DNA from: DAORHV01 sp964458645
GTDB taxonomy: Bacteria; Patescibacteriota; Gracilibacteria; Peribacterales; Peribacteraceae
Reading direction: 5' to 3'
DNA: 64,000 nucleotides
NCBI GenBank assembly: GCA_964458645.1
Contig: CAYWJU010000002.1
Span: 62,001-126,000, forward strand
The notes under the pieces were generated by a model. That model was not told the DNA's origin. It did not search any database and saw only the letters and a program-made list of their open reading frames with translations. Positions 61,284-64,000 of this stretch are shown here, one piece after another. The first letter of the stretch is position 1. Each line of letters starts with the position of its first letter. The translations under genes were made by a program, and so were the position numbers.

Positions 61284-63515
61284 TCAAACCGTTGCGTCCT
61301 CGGACACGAAGATCTTGCGCGCCTTGGCGCCGTCGGCGGGGCCGATAAGGCCCTTCTCTTCCATGATGTCGAGCAGGCGGGCGGCACGCGCGTAGCCCAC
61401 CTTCAACTGGCGCTGAAGCAAGCTGGCCGAGGCCTTCTTGGAGGCCTGCACCACGCGCACGGCATCGAAGAAGAGGTCGTCGCCGCCGTTATCGTCGGCA
61501 TCCAAATCAATGCTGGCCGTACCCTGTCCGGTGTTACTGGCATTATCGTCGCCGTTGCCCAGTGTAATCTCCTCTGTCAGCACGCCACCACCGGCTACCT
61601 TCACCGCGTTGATGACGCGTTCCACCTCCTTGGTGGAGACATAGATGCCCTGAATGCGTACGGGGTTCGGCGTTGCGGCCGTCATGTACAGCATGTCGCC
61701 TTTGCCGAGCAGGTCTTCTGCACCGATGGAATCCAGAATGGTGCGCGAGTCGATGGCACTGACCACGCGGAACGCGATGCGGGTGGGGATGTTGGCTTTA
61801 ATGAGACCGGTGATGACGTCCACGCTGGGGCGCTGCGTGGCGATAATAAGGTGCATGCCGACGGCGCGAGCCATTTGGGCGATGCGGGCGATCATGGTTT
61901 CGGTGTCTTTGCGGTGCTGGCGCATCATCAGGTCGGCCAGCTCGTCGATGACAATGACGATGCGCGGCAGGATTTTCTCTTCGTCTTGCTGCTTTTCATT
62001 GAATTCAGCCAGATTACGCACGCCGGCTTCCGAGAAGCGGTGCAGACGGCGGCCCATTTCGGCGATTGCCCAACGCAATGCCTGAAGAGCTTTGTCCGAC
62101 TCCGTGATGACCGGCGTGAGCAAATGAGGGATGCCGTTGTACGGCATGAGCTCAACGCGCTTGGGGTCGATGAGGATGAACTTCAGTTCATGCGGTGCGT
62201 TCTGGAACAAGAGCGAAATCAAGAACGTGTTCATACACACCGACTTACCGGCACCGGTTGCGCCGGCAATGAGCAAGTGCGGCATGTCCTCAATGGTTGC
62301 AACGACTGCATCACCCGAGACTCCGCGTCCCAAGGGAATGGTAAGAGGGGAGTCCGACTGGCGGAACGACGTGCTTTCCAGGAGCTCGCGCAAGTACACC
62401 GTGGAGCGAATGGCATTCGGCATTTCGATGCCGACCAAAGCCTTGCCCGGAATCGGTGCTTCGATGCGCAGGCTCTGTGCGGCAAGCGCCAGGGCCAAGT
62501 CATCTTTCAAGCTTTCGATCTTGCTCAACTTCACGCCCTCGGACGGCTGCAGCGTGAACTGGGTGACGGTTGGACCCGGGTGCGCGTCCTTCATGGTCAC
62601 GGCGATGTCGAACTCGGAGAGCTTCTGTTGAATGAGGACTGCCTGTGACTTCAGGTCTTCGTCTTTCACCGTGAGTTCGCTGTGCTTGCCTTCCAGCAGT
62701 TCGAGTTCTGGAAATTTCCACTCCTCGAAGCGCGTGTCCTTCATTTCAATCATGCCGTTGGTTTTGGCTTTGGCGACGGGTTTCTTGGGTGCTTCATCTT
62801 CTTCTATTTTGCGTTCGGCGAACGCCGGGCGGACGATGTTCAAATCAGGAATGACAGGCTCTTCTTCGTCTTCCTGCTGATCCAGCTTTGCGCCGCGCTC
62901 AATAAGATCCGCATCGTCCATTTCTTCTTCTTGTTCCGCCACGGCTTCGCGCTGGCGAATAACCTTCTTGCTGCTTTCCTCCGGCTTCAATTGGCGAAGA
63001 ATGGCAGGAATGTCAGGCTCGAACGTAATGAACAAACCGGCAATGAATCCAATGGAAAGCACCACGTAGCCGACTTGTGCACTAAGGAATGTAATGAACG
63101 GGAATGCCGCCATGAAGCCCACCGCGCCGGCAACGGTGTCCAATTCATTGGCGATGGTTCCGGTGACGGGCGTGTGCAGGTGAATAAGGCCTAGGAACGC
63201 GAAGAGCGACAACGCCGGACCCCAGGTGCGCTTGGCTTCCACTTTGGGGCCGCTGGCGAAGAGCAGCAAGGTGCCTAAGACAATCAGGAACATGGGGAAC
63301 AACATGCTCCAATCCCCGAACAATACTTTCAGCCCGCGTCCAATGGCGCCGCCCAGTGAGCCAGCGCTGTCCTGTAATGCGAGCAGCAGGACAATGCCCA
63401 CTCCCACGAATACAATCGCCCGGAGTTGGCGACGAGTGTGGTCTTGCAGCTCCATGCTCTTGTCTTTTCGGCTCCTGCGTCGCTTGATGGTGGTTTTGCG
63501 TCGGACCTTCGGCAT
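61284..63515 (-). CDS. ftsK: DNA translocase FtsK/SpoIIIE
   Basis: 743 aa. FtsK pumps chromosome DNA through the closing septum. About four N-terminal membrane segments (35-175), a short acidic linker (190-265), the alpha/beta motor with Walker A GATGAGKS, Walker B IVIVIDELADLMM and IATQRPSVDVITG, and the gamma winged-helix domain (ASASLLQRQLKVGYARAARL) that reads KOPS-type sequences in other species. An acidic Asn/Asp-rich stretch (LDADDNGGDD) separates motor and gamma domain. The linker is shorter than in E. coli, as in most bacteria. TAGAAT predicts a 1-nt leader. Confidence 0.96.
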   Translation of the reverse strand: MPKVRRKTTIKRRRSRKDKSMELQDHTRRQLRAIVFVGVGIVLLLALQDSAGSLGGAIGRGLKVLFGDWSMLFPMFLIVLGTLLLFASGPKVEAKRTWGPALSLFAFLGLIHLHTPVTGTIANELDTVAGAVGFMAAFPFITFLSAQVGYVVLSIGFIAGLFITFEPDIPAILRQLKPEESSKKVIRQREAVAEQEEEMDDADLIERGAKLDQQEDEEEPVIPDLNIVRPAFAERKIEEDEAPKKPVAKAKTNGMIEMKDTRFEEWKFPELELLEGKHSELTVKDEDLKSQAVLIQQKLSEFDIAVTMKDAHPGPTVTQFTLQPSEGVKLSKIESLKDDLALALAAQSLRIEAPIPGKALVGIEMPNAIRSTVYLRELLESTSFRQSDSPLTIPLGRGVSGDAVVATIEDMPHLLIAGATGAGKSVCMNTFLISLLFQNAPHELKFILIDPKRVELMPYNGIPHLLTPVITESDKALQALRWAIAEMGRRLHRFSEAGVRNLAEFNEKQQDEEKILPRIVIVIDELADLMMRQHRKDTETMIARIAQMARAVGMHLIIATQRPSVDVITGLIKANIPTRIAFRVVSAIDSRTILDSIGAEDLLGKGDMLYMTAATPNPVRIQGIYVSTKEVERVINAVKVAGGGVLTEEITLGNGDDNASNTGQGTASIDLDADDNGGDDLFFDAVRVVQASKKASASLLQRQLKVGYARAARLLDIMEEKGLIGPADGAKARKIFVSEDATV

Positions 63516-63522
63516 GGCAGTG

Positions 63523-63528
63523 ATTCTA
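63523..63528 (-). promoter_or_regulatory. -10 box of ftsK
   Basis: TAGAAT, predicted +1 at 63516, one base before ATG 63515. Confidence 0.45.
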
Positions 63529-63561
63529 CAGCAAAATGTGATGCCGTCACACTAGGAAAAA

Positions 63562-63648
63562 GGAGTCCAGGGACGCCGGGGAGTCCGGAGATGGGTAAGC
63601 CATGGTTTCGACAATCTCTGGCGCCTCTGACTTCGCTGGCTTCCCTGT
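63562..63648. repeat. 9-bp-unit inverted element between metallopeptidase gene and ftsK
   Basis: Left units GGAGTCCAG, GGACGCCGG, GGAGTCCGG (63562-63588); right units CTCTGGCGC, CTCTGACTT, CGCTGGCTT, CCCTGTTT (63616-63648) end at the stop of the next gene. Reverse-complemented, the right arm matches the left at about 17 of 23 positions. Confidence 0.75.
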
Positions 63649-64000
63649 TTAGAGTTTCGGCAACCTGTACTCCTTTAACGCTTTCCGTTCCAGCGCATAG
63701 CCCGGCATGGCAGCTTCCACTGTTGCCCAGAAGCGCGCTGAGTGGTTGGGGTGCTGGATATGCGCCAACTCATGGACGATGACGTAGTGCAGTGTGGTAC
63801 GCGGCGTGAACAAGAGTGCTGCATTCAGCATAATCGTTCCGTCCCCGGAGCAACTGCCCCATTTGGATCTGGCAAATCGGAGTTTTACGTCGCGCACATT
63901 CAGTGCCAGCGTATCTTGGTTAATGGCATCGATGAGCGCGACCATTTCCCGGTATTCGCTCATGCTGATGCAGTGCCATAGTTGGCGGTGTAGCTGAGTT
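63649..64000 (-). CDS. YgjP/M48-like zinc metallopeptidase (N-terminus outside window)
   Basis: At least 117 aa; the frame stays open to the right edge, and ATG 63963 is probably internal because the preceding codons (LHRQLWHCIS) fit the family. SKWGSCS and the zinc motif HELAHIQHPNHSARFW are typical of YgjP-like (DUF45) proteins, relatives of WSS1/M48 peptidases. The physiological substrate is unknown. The stop codon abuts a 9-bp-unit element. Confidence 0.83.
   Translation of the reverse strand, partial: TQLHRQLWHCISMSEYREMVALIDAINQDTLALNVRDVKLRFARSKWGSCSGDGTIMLNAALLFTPRTTLHYVIVHELAHIQHPNHSARFWATVEAAMPGYALERKALKEYRLPKL

Overview
The window is a gene-dense bacterial chromosome segment of moderate to slightly high G+C using the standard code: TGA ends prsW, mutY, the RlpA-like gene and others, and long genes such as carB (1100 aa) and leuS (817 aa) are uninterrupted. 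Several traits suggest a member of the Candidate Phyla Radiation (Patescibacteria), perhaps near Peregrinibacteria/Peribacteria: two large paralogous VirB4/TraC-like ATPases, giant FG-GAP surface proteins, many genes without known relatives, start codons almost without Shine-Dalgarno sequences, and standard rather than UGA=Gly decoding. The lineage is an inference; no 16S gene is present. I found no tRNA, rRNA, CRISPR array or insertion sequence.

Layout. 1-11.0 kb: two giant FG-GAP beta-propeller surface proteins (minus strand, the first cut by the window edge) flank a TraC-like ATPase; their C-terminal halves share an apparently identical 2,095-bp tract. 11.0-15.2 kb: response regulator, tsf, rpsB with a long leader, a small protein, and glycyl-tRNA synthetase. 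15.3-20.7 kb: an unknown protein, PrsW-type membrane protease, S41 C-terminal protease, Maf. 20.8-25.9 kb: rpsU, an atypical GC-rich sugar isomerase-like gene, carB, and a small broken ORF. 26-31.7 kb: two exported cell-wall proteins (3D-like + peptidoglycan-binding; RlpA-like) and the second TraC-like ATPase. 31.8-38.2 kb: mutY, ybaB, mltG, a GC-rich cassette-like ORF, unknown genes, a LOG-like protein. 38.2-43.3 kb: TPR membrane protein, der, two unknowns. 43.4-49.3 kb: leuS, M20 peptidase, two methyltransferase-like genes, an unknown. 49.5-55.4 kb: RsmB/F-type RNA methyltransferase, dnaG, rpoD, a membrane protein. 55.9-64 kb: UvrD-like helicase-nuclease, an unknown, rdgB, ftsK, and a partial YgjP-like metallopeptidase.

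Three genome-scale patterns stand out. First, most transcription units begin with a TAnnnT -10 box (often TGC-TAnnnT) whose predicted start point falls on, or 1-4 nt before, the start codon, so leaderless translation seems to be the rule; this also fixes several starts. Second, many intergenic gaps hold a degenerate element of 9-bp units (near GGAnTCCnA), usually as two inverted arms, which invades mutY in frame and abuts the mutY and dnaG promoters. Third, a roughly 100-120 bp triple-hairpin element occurs at 27.7 and 55.5 kb.

Functionally the segment combines core information processing (EF-Ts, S2, S21, GlyRS, LeuRS, Der, DnaG, RpoD, FtsK), nucleotide housekeeping and repair (Maf, RdgB, MutY, CarB), and an envelope set (FG-GAP proteins, RlpA-like, MltG, Ctp, PrsW, TraC-like ATPases). 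Several exported proteins share SLH-like modules.
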